From: RGIG1995 sp045126815
Lineage (GTDB): Bacteria; Bacillota; Clostridia; Oscillospirales; CAG-272
Assembly: GCA_045126815.1 (NCBI GenBank)
Contig: JBGVPD010000075.1
Span: 1-63,786 of the forward strand
DNA: 63,786 bases
Direction: 5' to 3'
The position numbers and the translations under genes were made by a program. Below are positions 1-9,293 of this stretch, one piece after another. The notes under the pieces are model-generated. The model was not told the origin of the DNA and searched no databases. It was given only the letters and a program-made list of their open reading frames with translations. Positions within the stretch are counted from its first letter, which is position 1; the number at the start of each line of letters is the position of its first letter.

Positions 1-839
1 CAAACGGACATACGTCATCAAGAAATACTACTGCAAATATTGATATCGTTACAAAAAAAGAACAGAACGGCATTGATATCCACATAAAATCAGGCACAAA
101 GAACGAAAGTGTTCACATACCCGTTGTTATAAGCGAGACAGGTATTGACGAGACGGTTTATAACGATTTTTATATAGGTGATGACTGTGACGTTGTTATA
201 GTTGCAGGTTGCGGTATTCACAACAGCGGCGAATACGATTCAAAACATAACGGTATTCACAGATTTTTTGTAGGTAAAAATTCAAAAATTAAATACGTAG
301 AAAAACATTACGGCGAGGGTGACGGTAACGGAAAGCGCATTATGAATCCCGGAACTGAAGTTTATCAAGAAGAAAACAGTACTGTTGAAATGGAAATGGT
401 ACAGATCAAGGGTGTCGACTCAACCGTTAGAAAGACTACGGCGACACTTAAGGCCGGTGCGAAGTTACTTGTAAGAGAAAGACTTATGACACATGGTAAC
501 CAGACGGCTGTAAGTGATTATATTACAGAGCTTAACGGTGACGATTCGGGTGTTGATATAGTTTCACGTTCTGTTGCAAAGGACAGTTCTTATCAAAAAT
601 TCGACTCAAAGATCATAGGAAACTGCGCTTGTAACGGTCATACCGAGTGCGATGCGATCATTATGGATAATGCAAAGGTCGTTGCAGTTCCTGCTCTTGA
701 AGCGAACTCGATAGATGCTATGCTCGTTCATGAAGCTGCGATCGGTAAAATTGCAGGAGAACAACTTATAAAGCTTATGTCATTAGGTTTATCCGAAGCT
801 GAAGCAGAAGAACAGATCATAGGCGGATTTCTTAAATAA
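1..839 (+). CDS. sufB: SufB/SufD-family Fe-S cluster scaffold protein, 3' part
   Basis: The reading frame is open from the window edge (frame 3), so the 5' end lies outside and the internal ATG at 342 is not the start. About 279 residues are visible. They have the beta-helix repeat character and C-terminal helices of SufB/SufD proteins, including the GNCACNGHTECDAI stretch and the late LVHEAAIGKIAGEQL segment that carries the conserved His-Glu of the family. SufB/D with the ATPase SufC assembles Fe-S clusters in the cytosol. In many Clostridia a short SufC-SufB pair serves as a minimal system, and the size suggests that type, but the upstream gene is not in view, so SufB versus SufD is an inference. 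A terminator hairpin follows directly. Confidence 0.85.
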   Translation, partial: NGHTSSRNTTANIDIVTKKEQNGIDIHIKSGTKNESVHIPVVISETGIDETVYNDFYIGDDCDVVIVAGCGIHNSGEYDSKHNGIHRFFVGKNSKIKYVEKHYGEGDGNGKRIMNPGTEVYQEENSTVEMEMVQIKGVDSTVRKTTATLKAGAKLLVRERLMTHGNQTAVSDYITELNGDDSGVDIVSRSVAKDSSYQKFDSKIIGNCACNGHTECDAIIMDNAKVVAVPALEANSIDAMLVHEAAIGKIAGEQLIKLMSLGLSEAEAEEQIIGGFLK

Positions 840-850
840 TAATACTTAAT

Positions 851-897
851 AATCTGTTGTAAAGTCTTTTTACAACAGATTATTGTATTTTTCTTCA
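851..897 (+). terminator. Rho-independent terminator after sufB
   Basis: A 13-bp stem (AATCTGTTGTAAA at 851-863 with TTTACAACAGATT at 869-881) is followed by a T-rich run. It closes the suf transcript. Confidence 0.8.
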
Positions 898-933
898 CTT
901 TTTTGTTAATGATAAATACAGAGAGGTGATAAA

Positions 934-1020
934 ATGTTAGAATCAATAGCAGGTATGTTTTTTGGCGGTTTGGTAGGTGTTGTAACGATGTGTATTTTTC
1001 AGATAAACAATCACAGGTGA
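934..1020 (+). CDS. DUF3789-like single-pass membrane peptide, 28 aa
   Basis: A short frame starts at ATG 934 with a strong ribosome binding site (GAGAGGTGAT, 921-930) four bases upstream. The product is 28 residues: a short N-terminus, one hydrophobic segment rich in Gly and Phe (MFFGGLVGVVTMCIF), and a short polar tail. Length and pattern (FxGGxxGVxxMCxxQ) resemble the tiny DUF3789 proteins common in Clostridia, from memory of that family rather than a search. Function unknown. It stands alone between the suf terminator and cca. Confidence 0.6.
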   Translation: MLESIAGMFFGGLVGVVTMCIFQINNHR

Positions 1021-1103
1021 TTTATAAAAATACTTTTATTGACTTAATATAAAAAACATACTATAATATCTATGTAAAAGTATTTTTTGGAGTGTGCGTT
1101 GTT

Positions 1104-2270
1104 TTGTTTAAGATTTCTAAAGAGGCGGAAACTGTTTTAAATTTGCTTGAGGAAAATGATTTTGAAGCATATCTTGTAGGTGGATGTGTCAGAGATTTTA
1201 TTTTAGACCGTCCTTGTAATGATTACGATATAACCACAAGTGCATTTCCTGAAGAAATAAAAGAGGTTTTTAAAGAGTATAAGACCGTTGATACCGGTAT
1301 TTCTCACGGAACTGTAACAGTTATTGTAAACAGGCAGCCGTTTGAGGTTACGACTTATAGAATTGACGGAGAATATATAGACAACAGACACCCCGAAAAA
1401 GTTTTATTTTCACGTAATTTAGAGGATGATTTAAAACGGCGAGACTTTACAGTTAATGCTATGGCATACAATAAGCAGTTGGTTGATTTATACGGTGGCA
1501 TTAACGACCTAAAAAATAAAGTTATAAGATGCGTTGGGGATGCTGATACTCGTTTTAAAGAAGACGGTTTAAGAATTATAAGAGCTTTGAGGTTTTCATC
1601 TGTGTTAGGATTTGAAATAGAAGAAAGTACATCAGATGCGATTATTAGAAACCGAGATTTATTAAATAACATTTCACCCGAACGAATTTTTGACGAACTG
1701 AAAAAGTTGTTGTGCGGTAAGAATGTTAAAAGTGTAATTCAAAAATATAATGCTGTTTTTGAGACGATTTTTACGGGTAAAGAATTTAATAAAAGAGCCG
1801 AATATATTGAAAAATGTACAAGTGATCACGATATAAGGTTTGCATCGCTGTTTTTATATAATCCCCATTATAAAACAGATTATAAATTTTTAAGACCGGA
1901 TAATCAATCGTATAAAAGAGTTATATCGTTAATTGAAAATTTTGATATTGATATTTATCCAAATAAGGTAGACCTTAAAAAGAAAATTTCTAAATACGGT
2001 GTTGATTTTATAAGTGATATTATTGAGCTGAAAGGCGCAGAAGGACATTCAGTTGCTGATATTAAAGAGACTTTTCATAGTATCATAAACGGAAATGAAT
2101 GTTATACACTAAAATCACTTAACGTAAACGGTGACGATATAAAAAGTCTGGGGTTAAGCGGTAACGAAATAGGGCTTTACCTAAATGATTGTTTGGAAAA
2201 AGTGATTGAAGAAAAAATAAAAAACAATAAAGAAAATTTATTAGATTATGTTAAGGAGAAAATAAAATGA
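1104..2270 (+). CDS. cca: CCA tRNA nucleotidyltransferase
   Basis: Adds or repairs the 3' CCA of tRNAs. Class II nucleotidyltransferase motifs are in order near the N-terminus: GGCVRD, the metal-binding YDITT, RRDFTVNAMAYN, the DLYGGINDL segment, and RIIRALRF followed by SPERI in the neck. About 388 residues, normal for the short bacterial type without an HD domain. The start is uncertain. GTG at 1092 overlaps the only ribosome binding site (GGAG, 1089-1092), so TTG at 1104, giving MFKISKEAETVL, fits better though the spacing (11 nt) is long. The stop overlaps the next gene by 4 bp (ATGA), so the two are translationally coupled. Confidence 0.9.
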   Translation: MFKISKEAETVLNLLEENDFEAYLVGGCVRDFILDRPCNDYDITTSAFPEEIKEVFKEYKTVDTGISHGTVTVIVNRQPFEVTTYRIDGEYIDNRHPEKVLFSRNLEDDLKRRDFTVNAMAYNKQLVDLYGGINDLKNKVIRCVGDADTRFKEDGLRIIRALRFSSVLGFEIEESTSDAIIRNRDLLNNISPERIFDELKKLLCGKNVKSVIQKYNAVFETIFTGKEFNKRAEYIEKCTSDHDIRFASLFLYNPHYKTDYKFLRPDNQSYKRVISLIENFDIDIYPNKVDLKKKISKYGVDFISDIIELKGAEGHSVADIKETFHSIINGNECYTLKSLNVNGDDIKSLGLSGNEIGLYLNDCLEKVIEEKIKNNKENLLDYVKEKIK

Positions 2271-3025
2271 ATATTGCTGTAATAACCGGCGCATCGTCGG
2301 GACTCGGAATCGAATATTTGAAAACTATTTGCGAAAGATATAGCGATATACAACAGTATTGGATCGTTGCAAGACGAAAAGAGAGACTTTTGGAGATCGT
2401 AAATACATATCCCGATAAGAATATTGTGCCTATCTGTCTTGATCTACAGGAGTATGATTCTTATAGAGAGTTTGAGGATTTATTGAAGAAAGCTAATGCT
2501 AACATCAAGATACTTGTTAATAACGCAGGATACGGCGTTTTAGGCGACGTTTATGACGCTGACTATATCAAACAGTCCGGAATGGTAGATTTGAATTGCA
2601 GAGGCCTTACAGCTCTTACAACGATAGCTTTAAAATATATGACCGAAGGAAGCTTTATTGTTAACGTGTGCTCGATAGCTTCATTTTGTCCTAATGCACG
2701 TATGACTGTTTACAGTTCAACTAAAGCTTATGTAAACAGTTTTTCAAGGGGCGTTCGTTTTGAGAACAAAAAAAGAGGTATTAACGTGTTAGCTGTATGT
2801 CCAGGCCCTATGGATACAGAATTTTTGTGTGTTGCGGGAATTAACGGTAATTCAAAAACTTTTGACACTTTACCGTATTGTAAACCCGAAAAGGTTGCTC
2901 GTAAATCAATTATATATGCAGAAAAGGGAAGAGCTATCTACACTCCTACAGCTTTCTATAAGTTTTATCGTGTGCTTTCAAAAATTCTTCCAAAAAGTTT
3001 GCTTATGTATTTAACAAGAACATAA
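2267..3025 (+). CDS. Short-chain dehydrogenase/reductase family oxidoreductase
   Basis: 252 residues. A Rossmann fold is shown by TGASSGLG near the N-terminus (cofactor loop), the NNAGYG motif, a catalytic Ser region, and YSSTKAY with the active-site Tyr and Lys. The PGPMDTEF stretch follows as in classical SDRs. It resembles the ketoreductase-like members that act on lipid or carbonyl substrates, but the substrate cannot be told from sequence. It overlaps the end of cca by 4 bp and is followed by a bidirectional terminator, so it is co-transcribed with cca. Confidence 0.85.
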   Translation: MNIAVITGASSGLGIEYLKTICERYSDIQQYWIVARRKERLLEIVNTYPDKNIVPICLDLQEYDSYREFEDLLKKANANIKILVNNAGYGVLGDVYDADYIKQSGMVDLNCRGLTALTTIALKYMTEGSFIVNVCSIASFCPNARMTVYSSTKAYVNSFSRGVRFENKKRGINVLAVCPGPMDTEFLCVAGINGNSKTFDTLPYCKPEKVARKSIIYAEKGRAIYTPTAFYKFYRVLSKILPKSLLMYLTRT

Positions 3026-3027
3026 AT

Positions 3028-3066
3028 AAAAACTCCCTAGTTTTTTTAAACGAGGGAGTTTTTTAA
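3028..3066. terminator. Bidirectional terminator between SDR gene and P-type ATPase
   Basis: Stem AACTCCCT (3031-3038) with AGGGAGTT (3053-3060). It is flanked by A-rich sequence on the left and T6 on the right, so it can serve both convergent genes. Confidence 0.85.
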
Positions 3067-5709
3067 TTACTTATTTTTGTTTTTTGCGATTGAACGCTGT
3101 ACGAACTTTACAATTTCAACGATGGGAATGATTGAGAACGCAAGGCCGAGAGCTATAAGATATTCAGTCATACCTATTGTTTCAAACTTAAATGCAGTTG
3201 CGAGGAAGGGAATTTCGATAACGCACGTTGTGAGTACAAGAGCTATTATCATAGCGCCCCAGAGGAAGAAGTTGTGGGTATTCATTTTGAATATTGAGCC
3301 ACGCTGTGAACGCATATTCATTGAGTGGAAGATCTCTGCCATACTCATAGCTAAAAACGACATTGTTACACCGTGTGAGCTCGGGTTTGTTCCCCATATA
3401 CCAAACTGGATCTTGTGACCAATCAAGTAAGCTGATAAAGTTATTAATGAAACCAGGATACCTTGATAGAGAAGGTCAAGTCCAAGTCCGCCTGCAAAAA
3501 TGCCATCTTTTGAATCTCTTGGCTTTCTGCTCATCAAATCTTTTTCGCCTTTTTCCATACCGAGAGCAAGTGCGGGAAGACTGTCGGTGATGAGGTTTAT
3601 CCAGAGAATGTGTATAGGTTCGAGTATTGTGAAACCTAATACGGTAGCCGCAAATACTGAGAATACTTCACTCAAGTTAGAAGAGAGAAGGAACTGAATA
3701 GCTTTACGTATATTGTCGTATATTCTTCTGCCTTCTTCTACTGCTGATACGATCGTTGCAAAGTTATCGTCTGCAAGAATCATATCTGCAACGTTTTTGG
3801 TTACGTCGGTGCCTGTGATACCCATACCGATACCGATATCTGCACTCTTAATTGAGGGGGCGTCGTTAACGCCGTCGCCTGTCATGGCAGTAACCATGCC
3901 TCTTTCTTTCCAAGCCTTAACAATTCTTGTTTTATGTTCGGGTTGAACTCTTGCGTATACAGAGTAGTTTTGAATTGTGTTATATAATTCCTCGTCGCTT
4001 ATCTTGTTAAGTTCAGCGCCTGTGATAGCCTGTGATGCATCTGAAATTATATTGAGTTCTTTTGCTATTGCTACGGCAGTATCTTTGTGGTCGCCGGTGA
4101 TCATTATAGGTCTTATAGATGCTTTTTTACATTGTTCAATAGCAACTTTTACTTCGGGACGGACAGGGTCGATCATTCCGACCAATCCAATGAAAGTAAG
4201 GTCTTTTTCGAGATCTGAAGGTTCAAACGAAGAGGGAACAGAGTCGTATGTTTTATAAGATGCAGCAAGTACACGTAAAGCTCTGTCTGCTTTTGCTTTA
4301 TTTTCTGCCATTATCTTTGAACGAACGTCATCGGTTAACGGGAGAACCGTTCCACCGGAAATATACGTTGTACAAGCTTTCAAAATTTCGTCGGGAGCGC
4401 CCTTTGTGTACTGAATGATCTTTCCGTTTTCGTTGTGAACGGTAGACATCATTTTTCTTCCTGAATCAAAAGGAGCTTCACCTATACGGGGACTGTTTTT
4501 CTTAAGATCGTTTTTATTAAGAGCGCATTGGTATGCGAAATCAACAAGCGCACATTCCGTAGGCTCACCAATTGCTTTGTTGTCTGTATCAAGTTCAGCG
4601 TCAGAACAAAGAGCCATAGCAGTTGCGAGTAAAATTTTATCTTCCGAAAAATGTTCGGTAACGGTCATTTTGTTCTGTGTCAACGTACCTGTTTTGTCTG
4701 AACAGATTATCTGTGTACAACCCAAAGTCTCAACTGCTGTTAATTTGCGTATAACAGCATTTCTTTTGCTCATTTTTGTAACGCCGATTGAAAGAACGAT
4801 AGTTACAACCGTAGCGAGACCTTCAGGGATAGCTGCAACAGCAAGACTAATTGCAACCATAAATGTGTCAAGCATACCGTCAAGGGTATACGCTTTATTT
4901 ACAATAACCTGGAAAGCAAATATAAATACACAAATAGCTATTACAACGTATGTTAATACTTTACTTAACTGTGAAAGCTTGATCTGCAAGGGTGTCTGTT
5001 CATTTTGAGCTTGTGCAAGAGCATCGGCAATCTTGCCCATTTCCGTATCCATACCTGTAGCTACAACGATAGCAGTGCCTCTTCCGTAGACTATGGTAGA
5101 ACCCATATAAACCATATTCTTTCTGTCACCGAGAGGAACGTCGTCGTTGTTTCCGTTATCAAGTACGTCAATATTCTTGTTAACGGGAACAGATTCACCT
5201 GTCAATGCAGCTTCTTCTGCCTTGATTGATGCGCATTCAATAAGACGGGCATCTGCAGGAACAGCATCGCCTGCTTCGAGAACGATTATATCACCGACAA
5301 CAAGCTCTTCGCTCTTAACGTGAACGAGCTGTCCGTCTCTTATAACCTTTGATGTTGCGGCTGTCATTTCTTTTAGTGCATCAATGGCTTTTTCTGCTTT
5401 GCTTTCTTGCACAACACCGAGAACCGAGTTAAGAATAACAACAAAAAGAATAATAAAAACATCGGTAGGCGGTTCATGTTCAAGAACAGCAACTACTGCT
5501 GAAATTGCGGCTGCGACCAAAAGAATAATTATCATAGGGTCAGCCAACTGTTTAAGAAAACGTTGAATAATCGTTTCTTTTTTTGCTTCAACCAATTTGT
5601 TTTTTCCATACTTTTCAATTCTTTTTTGCGCTTCGGAGGCGGATAGACCTTTTTCCGAAGAAGCAAAATGTTCGAAAACTGCGGAAATAGGGTTTAAATA
5701 AGCTTTCAT
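3067..5709 (-). CDS. P-type cation ATPase (Ca2+/Mn2+ type)
   Basis: 880-residue integral membrane pump. All catalytic signatures are intact: TGES in the actuator domain, PEGL in M4, DKTGTLTQNK with the phosphorylated Asp, KGAPD in the nucleotide domain, DPVR, TGD and TGDGVNDAP. The fold is the SERCA/PMCA-like P2 type with a cation-transporting N-terminal domain. By family alone it would be called a calcium pump. The upstream yybP-ykoY riboswitch, which senses Mn2+ and often controls P-type exporters, argues for Mn2+ (or mixed Ca2+/Mn2+) efflux; that is inference. The ATG is preceded by AAGGAGAAG. Single-gene transcript ending at a bidirectional terminator. Confidence 0.92.
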   Translation of the reverse strand: MKAYLNPISAVFEHFASSEKGLSASEAQKRIEKYGKNKLVEAKKETIIQRFLKQLADPMIIILLVAAAISAVVAVLEHEPPTDVFIILFVVILNSVLGVVQESKAEKAIDALKEMTAATSKVIRDGQLVHVKSEELVVGDIIVLEAGDAVPADARLIECASIKAEEAALTGESVPVNKNIDVLDNGNNDDVPLGDRKNMVYMGSTIVYGRGTAIVVATGMDTEMGKIADALAQAQNEQTPLQIKLSQLSKVLTYVVIAICVFIFAFQVIVNKAYTLDGMLDTFMVAISLAVAAIPEGLATVVTIVLSIGVTKMSKRNAVIRKLTAVETLGCTQIICSDKTGTLTQNKMTVTEHFSEDKILLATAMALCSDAELDTDNKAIGEPTECALVDFAYQCALNKNDLKKNSPRIGEAPFDSGRKMMSTVHNENGKIIQYTKGAPDEILKACTTYISGGTVLPLTDDVRSKIMAENKAKADRALRVLAASYKTYDSVPSSFEPSDLEKDLTFIGLVGMIDPVRPEVKVAIEQCKKASIRPIMITGDHKDTAVAIAKELNIISDASQAITGAELNKISDEELYNTIQNYSVYARVQPEHKTRIVKAWKERGMVTAMTGDGVNDAPSIKSADIGIGMGITGTDVTKNVADMILADDNFATIVSAVEEGRRIYDNIRKAIQFLLSSNLSEVFSVFAATVLGFTILEPIHILWINLITDSLPALALGMEKGEKDLMSRKPRDSKDGIFAGGLGLDLLYQGILVSLITLSAYLIGHKIQFGIWGTNPSSHGVTMSFLAMSMAEIFHSMNMRSQRGSIFKMNTHNFFLWGAMIIALVLTTCVIEIPFLATAFKFETIGMTEYLIALGLAFSIIPIVEIVKFVQRSIAKNKNK

Positions 5710-5747
5710 TTTCTTCTCCTTATAAAAATGTAAAATTATTTTGTATT

Positions 5748-5790
5748 AAAAAAAGACTTAATACAGCAAAGTTAGCCGTAAAAGTCTTGC
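5748..5790 (-). terminator. Riboswitch-controlled terminator (expression platform)
   Basis: Read on the minus strand, AAGACTT (5782-5788) pairs with AAGTCTT (5753-5759), followed by a run of seven T. The upstream arm is part of the riboswitch GCAAGAC loop/P1 strand, so aptamer folding and terminator formation exclude each other. Ligand binding should therefore turn expression on. Confidence 0.7.
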
Positions 5791-5890
5791 AAGATACGAA
5801 AGTATAAACTGACCGAATCCATAAAATGAATCGTCTTGACGACCAGTTAACGCATATTGTTATGCATTTGCTACTCCCTTTTACAACCTT
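5775..5890 (-). promoter_or_regulatory. yybP-ykoY (Mn2+) riboswitch aptamer
   Basis: On the minus strand the leader carries the two hallmark loops of this class: GGGAGTAGC near the 5' side (plus 5870-5879) and GCAAGAC near the 3' side (plus 5784-5790). They are closed by a P1 helix, GTAAAAG with CTTTTAC (plus 5778-5784). An inner AACTG/CAGTT helix and a GTCGTC segment also fit. The class is established as a Mn2+ sensor and commonly precedes P-type ATPases and TerC/MntP exporters. The remainder of the 320-base gap upstream (5891-6029) holds AT-rich promoter-like sequence for the divergent genes and nothing else I recognise. Confidence 0.85.
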
Positions 5891-6029
5891 ATTTTATCAC
5901 GATTGGAATTTACTGTCAAGATATTTTGTATAAATAAATACATATTATTATTTGTTGTAAATTATCAATTCTTGACAATCAATTCCGTCGGATGTATAAT
6001 TTGTATATCACAAGTGTTTGGAGAAACTT

Positions 6030-7160
6030 ATGGATAATATGTTTGAATTTGTCGCCACTTGTTTGTTTGGTCTTGAAAAACTTTTAGGCGAACAAATAGA
6101 TGAATTGGGATATAAAAGAATAGAAACTATCGACGGCAGAGTGACCTTCAAGGGTGATTTTACTGTCTTTTCAAGATGTAATATAAATTTTAGATATGCC
6201 GAAAGATTGTATTTGAAGTTGGGAAGTTTCACTTCAACGACTTTTACTGAACTTTTTGACAGTGTTAAATTATTGCCATGGGAAGATTGGATCGGTAAAG
6301 CTGATGAATTTCCGGTAAAAGGACATTCCATAAAATCAAAACTATTTTCGGTTCCTGATTGCCAGAAAATAATAAAAAAAGCAGTTGTTGAACGTCTTAA
6401 AGATAAATATAATATTAATTGGTTTGATGAAACCGGTATAAAAAAGCAAATAGAGTTTTTTATATTTAACGATATTGCAACTTTGATGATCGATATTTCA
6501 GGTGTTCCGTTGCACAAAAGAGGTTATAGAGCCTTGTCGGGCGGCGCTCCTTTGAGAGAAACTTTAGCTGCAGCTATGGCTAAAATCTCTAGACCGCGAG
6601 AAGACGTTTTGTTTTGGGATCCTTTTTGCGGATCTGCAACAATACCGATCGAAGCGGCTCTCATTATGACGAATACAGCACCAAATATCAATAATAGATT
6701 TATATCCGAAGAGTTTGAAAATGTACCTAAGGATATTTGGATAAATGCACGTGAAGAGGCTTTGTCAAATATAAAACACGATACTTCATTTAAAGTTTAT
6801 GCAAGTGATATTGATCCTACGGTGCTCAAAATTGCCGAGGGAAATATAAAAAAATCGGGAATGGATAAATATATAAAATGTTTTGAGATGAATGCTCTTG
6901 ATATAAAAACTGACGGGATGAAGGGAACTGTTGTTTGCAATCCCCCGTACGGAGAACGTTTATCTGATGCTGATAGTGTATTTAAGCTTTATTCTGAAAT
7001 GGGGAAAGCATTTCGAAATCTTGACAGATGGCAGATATATATTTTGACCAACGATGAAGAGTTTGAGAGAAAATACGGAAGAAGAGCAGATAAGATAAGA
7101 AGATTGTACAACGGTATGATACGTTGTAATTATTATCAATTTTTTAAAACAAAATTCTGA
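6030..7160 (+). CDS. THUMP-domain class I SAM-dependent RNA methyltransferase (RlmL/YpsC type)
   Basis: 376 residues. The N-terminal half matches a ferredoxin-like/THUMP RNA-binding domain (LEKLLGEQIDEL opening). The C-terminal half is a Rossmann methyltransferase with DPFCGSATIPIEAAL for SAM binding and the N-methylase motif NPPYGERL. Family members methylate guanine N2 in 23S rRNA (position 2445 in E. coli), and this gene probably does the same. The start is ATG 6030, seven bases after TTTGGAG; the in-frame TTG at 6018 lies inside that site. It is followed 13 bases later by topB. Confidence 0.88.
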   Translation: MDNMFEFVATCLFGLEKLLGEQIDELGYKRIETIDGRVTFKGDFTVFSRCNINFRYAERLYLKLGSFTSTTFTELFDSVKLLPWEDWIGKADEFPVKGHSIKSKLFSVPDCQKIIKKAVVERLKDKYNINWFDETGIKKQIEFFIFNDIATLMIDISGVPLHKRGYRALSGGAPLRETLAAAMAKISRPREDVLFWDPFCGSATIPIEAALIMTNTAPNINNRFISEEFENVPKDIWINAREEALSNIKHDTSFKVYASDIDPTVLKIAEGNIKKSGMDKYIKCFEMNALDIKTDGMKGTVVCNPPYGERLSDADSVFKLYSEMGKAFRNLDRWQIYILTNDEEFERKYGRRADKIRRLYNGMIRCNYYQFFKTKF

Positions 7161-7173
7161 CAGAGGTATAAAA

Positions 7174-9267
7174 TTGAAACTAATTATAGCCGAAAAACCA
7201 AGTCTTGGCAGAAATATAGCCTCGGCGATCGGTTCAATGAAAAACAAAAACGGTTACTATGAGGGAGACGAATATATAGTTACTTGGGCATTTGGACATT
7301 TGTTTTCACTCGCTGATATAGAAGACTATACCCCTCTTCCTGAAGGGCAAAAACATTGGAGTTTGGATAATATCCCTTGTTTCCCTGAAGAGTTTCGTTT
7401 TGTTTTAAAAAGAGGCGCTGACAAGACAGTTGATGCAGGTGTTGAAAAACAGTTTAATACAATTAAATATTTATGCAACAGACCTGACGTTGATACCATA
7501 ATTAATGCAGGAGACTCGGACAGAGAGGGAGAAATTATTATTAGAACGTGTATCAATAAAGCTCTTGAGTCCAAAAAAACACTCCAAAGGCTTTGGATGC
7601 CCGATCAGACGCATCAGACTATAATGGAAGGTCTTATTATCCCTAAAGACGAATCTGAGTATGATAATTTGGCAAAAGAGGGATTTGCTAGAACGTATAT
7701 AGACTGGCTATACGGTGTAAATTTAACCAGATACGCAACGTTAAAAAGCGGTACGCTTCTTCGGGTCGGCAGGGTAATCGTCCCTATCGTAAAAGCTATA
7801 TATGACAGAGATATGGCAATAAGAAATTTCGTTCCCGAAAAGTATTATTCTATTCAAAGTTGTGAAGTTACAAATGGAGAAGAAGTCGAGCTTATCAGTA
7901 AAGAAAAATTTTCTAAAGATAAGTTTTTATCAGCAGAAGAGTTGTGTAGGAAATATAATTCTTCTGAAGCTACCGTCCTCTCGGTAAAAAAGAAACTTGA
8001 AACAGTTTCTCCCGGTAAACTTTTTTCTCTGACAAAACTTCAAAATTTTCTTGGCAAAAAATACAAAATGCCAATGGAAACAAGTTTAGCTATCTTGCAA
8101 AAACTGTACGAAGAGGGATACGTTACGTACCCGAGAACGAACTCGGAGTATCTTGCGTCTGCTGAAAAAGACAAGGTAAGAAATTTGCTTGAAGTAGTTT
8201 CTAAAATGGGATACCCCGTTACTTTTAAAGATAAGAAAACTATATTTGACGATAAAAAGATCGAGTCGCATTCAGCTCTTACTCCCACTTATAAAATTCC
8301 TGATAAAAACAGACTTACCGAAAGTGAGATGCAGGTCTATTCAGCTGTATTTAGAAGGTTTGTTGCTGTTTTTTGTTCCGAAGAATGTTTGGTAAACAGA
8401 TCAGAAATAAAAATTTCAGTAGGAGGATACGAAGAATTTACACTTAAAGGTGTAAGTATGCTTGAAAAAGGCTGGACGAAGTATGATGATTATACTAAAA
8501 AAGATAAAATGCTTCCTCCCTTAAAGACGGGGGACATTGTAAATATTGATTTTAAACCTGTTGAAAAAGAATCGTCTCCTCCAAAACATTATACGATAGA
8601 AACTTTGAATAATTATTTAAAAAATCCTTTTAAGGATGATAAGAATAATGCAGAGAATGAGAGTGATGAAGAAGAGTATAGAGCTATTTTTGAAGGACTT
8701 GAGCTTGGTACTGAGGCGACAAGAACGGGAATTATAGATAACGCAAGAAAAAGCGAGTATATACAGCTAAAAAAAGACGTATATACTATCTTACCGGGCG
8801 GAGAGTATTTGATCGAATCTCTTTCGATGATGGGAATAAGTATGGATAAGTACAAAACTTCCGAACTCGGAAAAGCGCTGAAAAAGGTGTTCAGAAGCGA
8901 GATGACAGTTGAAGAAAGCGTTGAACTTGCAAAGAATGAGATTGCCGAAGTTTTTTCAAAAAAAGAATACGCATTACAAGATGATATTGATTACGGTTAC
9001 TTCGGTGATTACGTTGGCAAATGTCCCTTATGCGGTTCAGACGTTGTTAGAACTCGTTTCGGATACGGATGCAAAGGATATAAGACAAACGATTGCAAGT
9101 TCTCTATAGGATTAAAGATATGTTCACGTGTAATCTCACTTGAAAATGCGCGAAAACTTTTAAGCGACGGCGAAACTCATAAAATTAACGGATTTGTATC
9201 AAAAAACAATAAGAATTTTGATGCTATCCTTTATTTAGAAGACGGAAAAGTAAAATTTAAATTTTAA
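7174..9267 (+). CDS. topB: DNA topoisomerase III (type IA)
   Basis: 697 residues. The N-terminal TOPRIM domain reads LIIAEKPSLGRNIASAIG, with the later acidic DSDREGE motif. The active-site region contains VTYPRTNSEYL, the transesterifying Tyr followed by PRT. The C-terminus has a cysteine cluster (CPLCGSDV...GCKGYKTNDCKF) of the topoisomerase zinc-ribbon type. The enzyme decatenates single-stranded interlinks. The start is TTG 7174, seven bases after CAGAGG; no ATG lies nearby in frame. Likely co-transcribed with the upstream methyltransferase and downstream dut. Confidence 0.93.
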   Translation: MKLIIAEKPSLGRNIASAIGSMKNKNGYYEGDEYIVTWAFGHLFSLADIEDYTPLPEGQKHWSLDNIPCFPEEFRFVLKRGADKTVDAGVEKQFNTIKYLCNRPDVDTIINAGDSDREGEIIIRTCINKALESKKTLQRLWMPDQTHQTIMEGLIIPKDESEYDNLAKEGFARTYIDWLYGVNLTRYATLKSGTLLRVGRVIVPIVKAIYDRDMAIRNFVPEKYYSIQSCEVTNGEEVELISKEKFSKDKFLSAEELCRKYNSSEATVLSVKKKLETVSPGKLFSLTKLQNFLGKKYKMPMETSLAILQKLYEEGYVTYPRTNSEYLASAEKDKVRNLLEVVSKMGYPVTFKDKKTIFDDKKIESHSALTPTYKIPDKNRLTESEMQVYSAVFRRFVAVFCSEECLVNRSEIKISVGGYEEFTLKGVSMLEKGWTKYDDYTKKDKMLPPLKTGDIVNIDFKPVEKESSPPKHYTIETLNNYLKNPFKDDKNNAENESDEEEYRAIFEGLELGTEATRTGIIDNARKSEYIQLKKDVYTILPGGEYLIESLSMMGISMDKYKTSELGKALKKVFRSEMTVEESVELAKNEIAEVFSKKEYALQDDIDYGYFGDYVGKCPLCGSDVVRTRFGYGCKGYKTNDCKFSIGLKICSRVISLENARKLLSDGETHKINGFVSKNNKNFDAILYLEDGKVKFKF

Positions 9268-9293
9268 GAAAACGTTATTGAAAGGATGATATT

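Noticed and set aside
342..839. A separate 165-residue gene starting at 342
   Set aside because: The same frame is open back to position 1 with SufB/D-type sequence, so 342 is an internal Met.
4577..5008. Plus-strand frames inside the P-type ATPase gene and similar frames opposite clpE, topB and rlm-type genes
   Set aside because: They mirror codon bias of the real gene on the other strand, lack ribosome binding sites and match no family.
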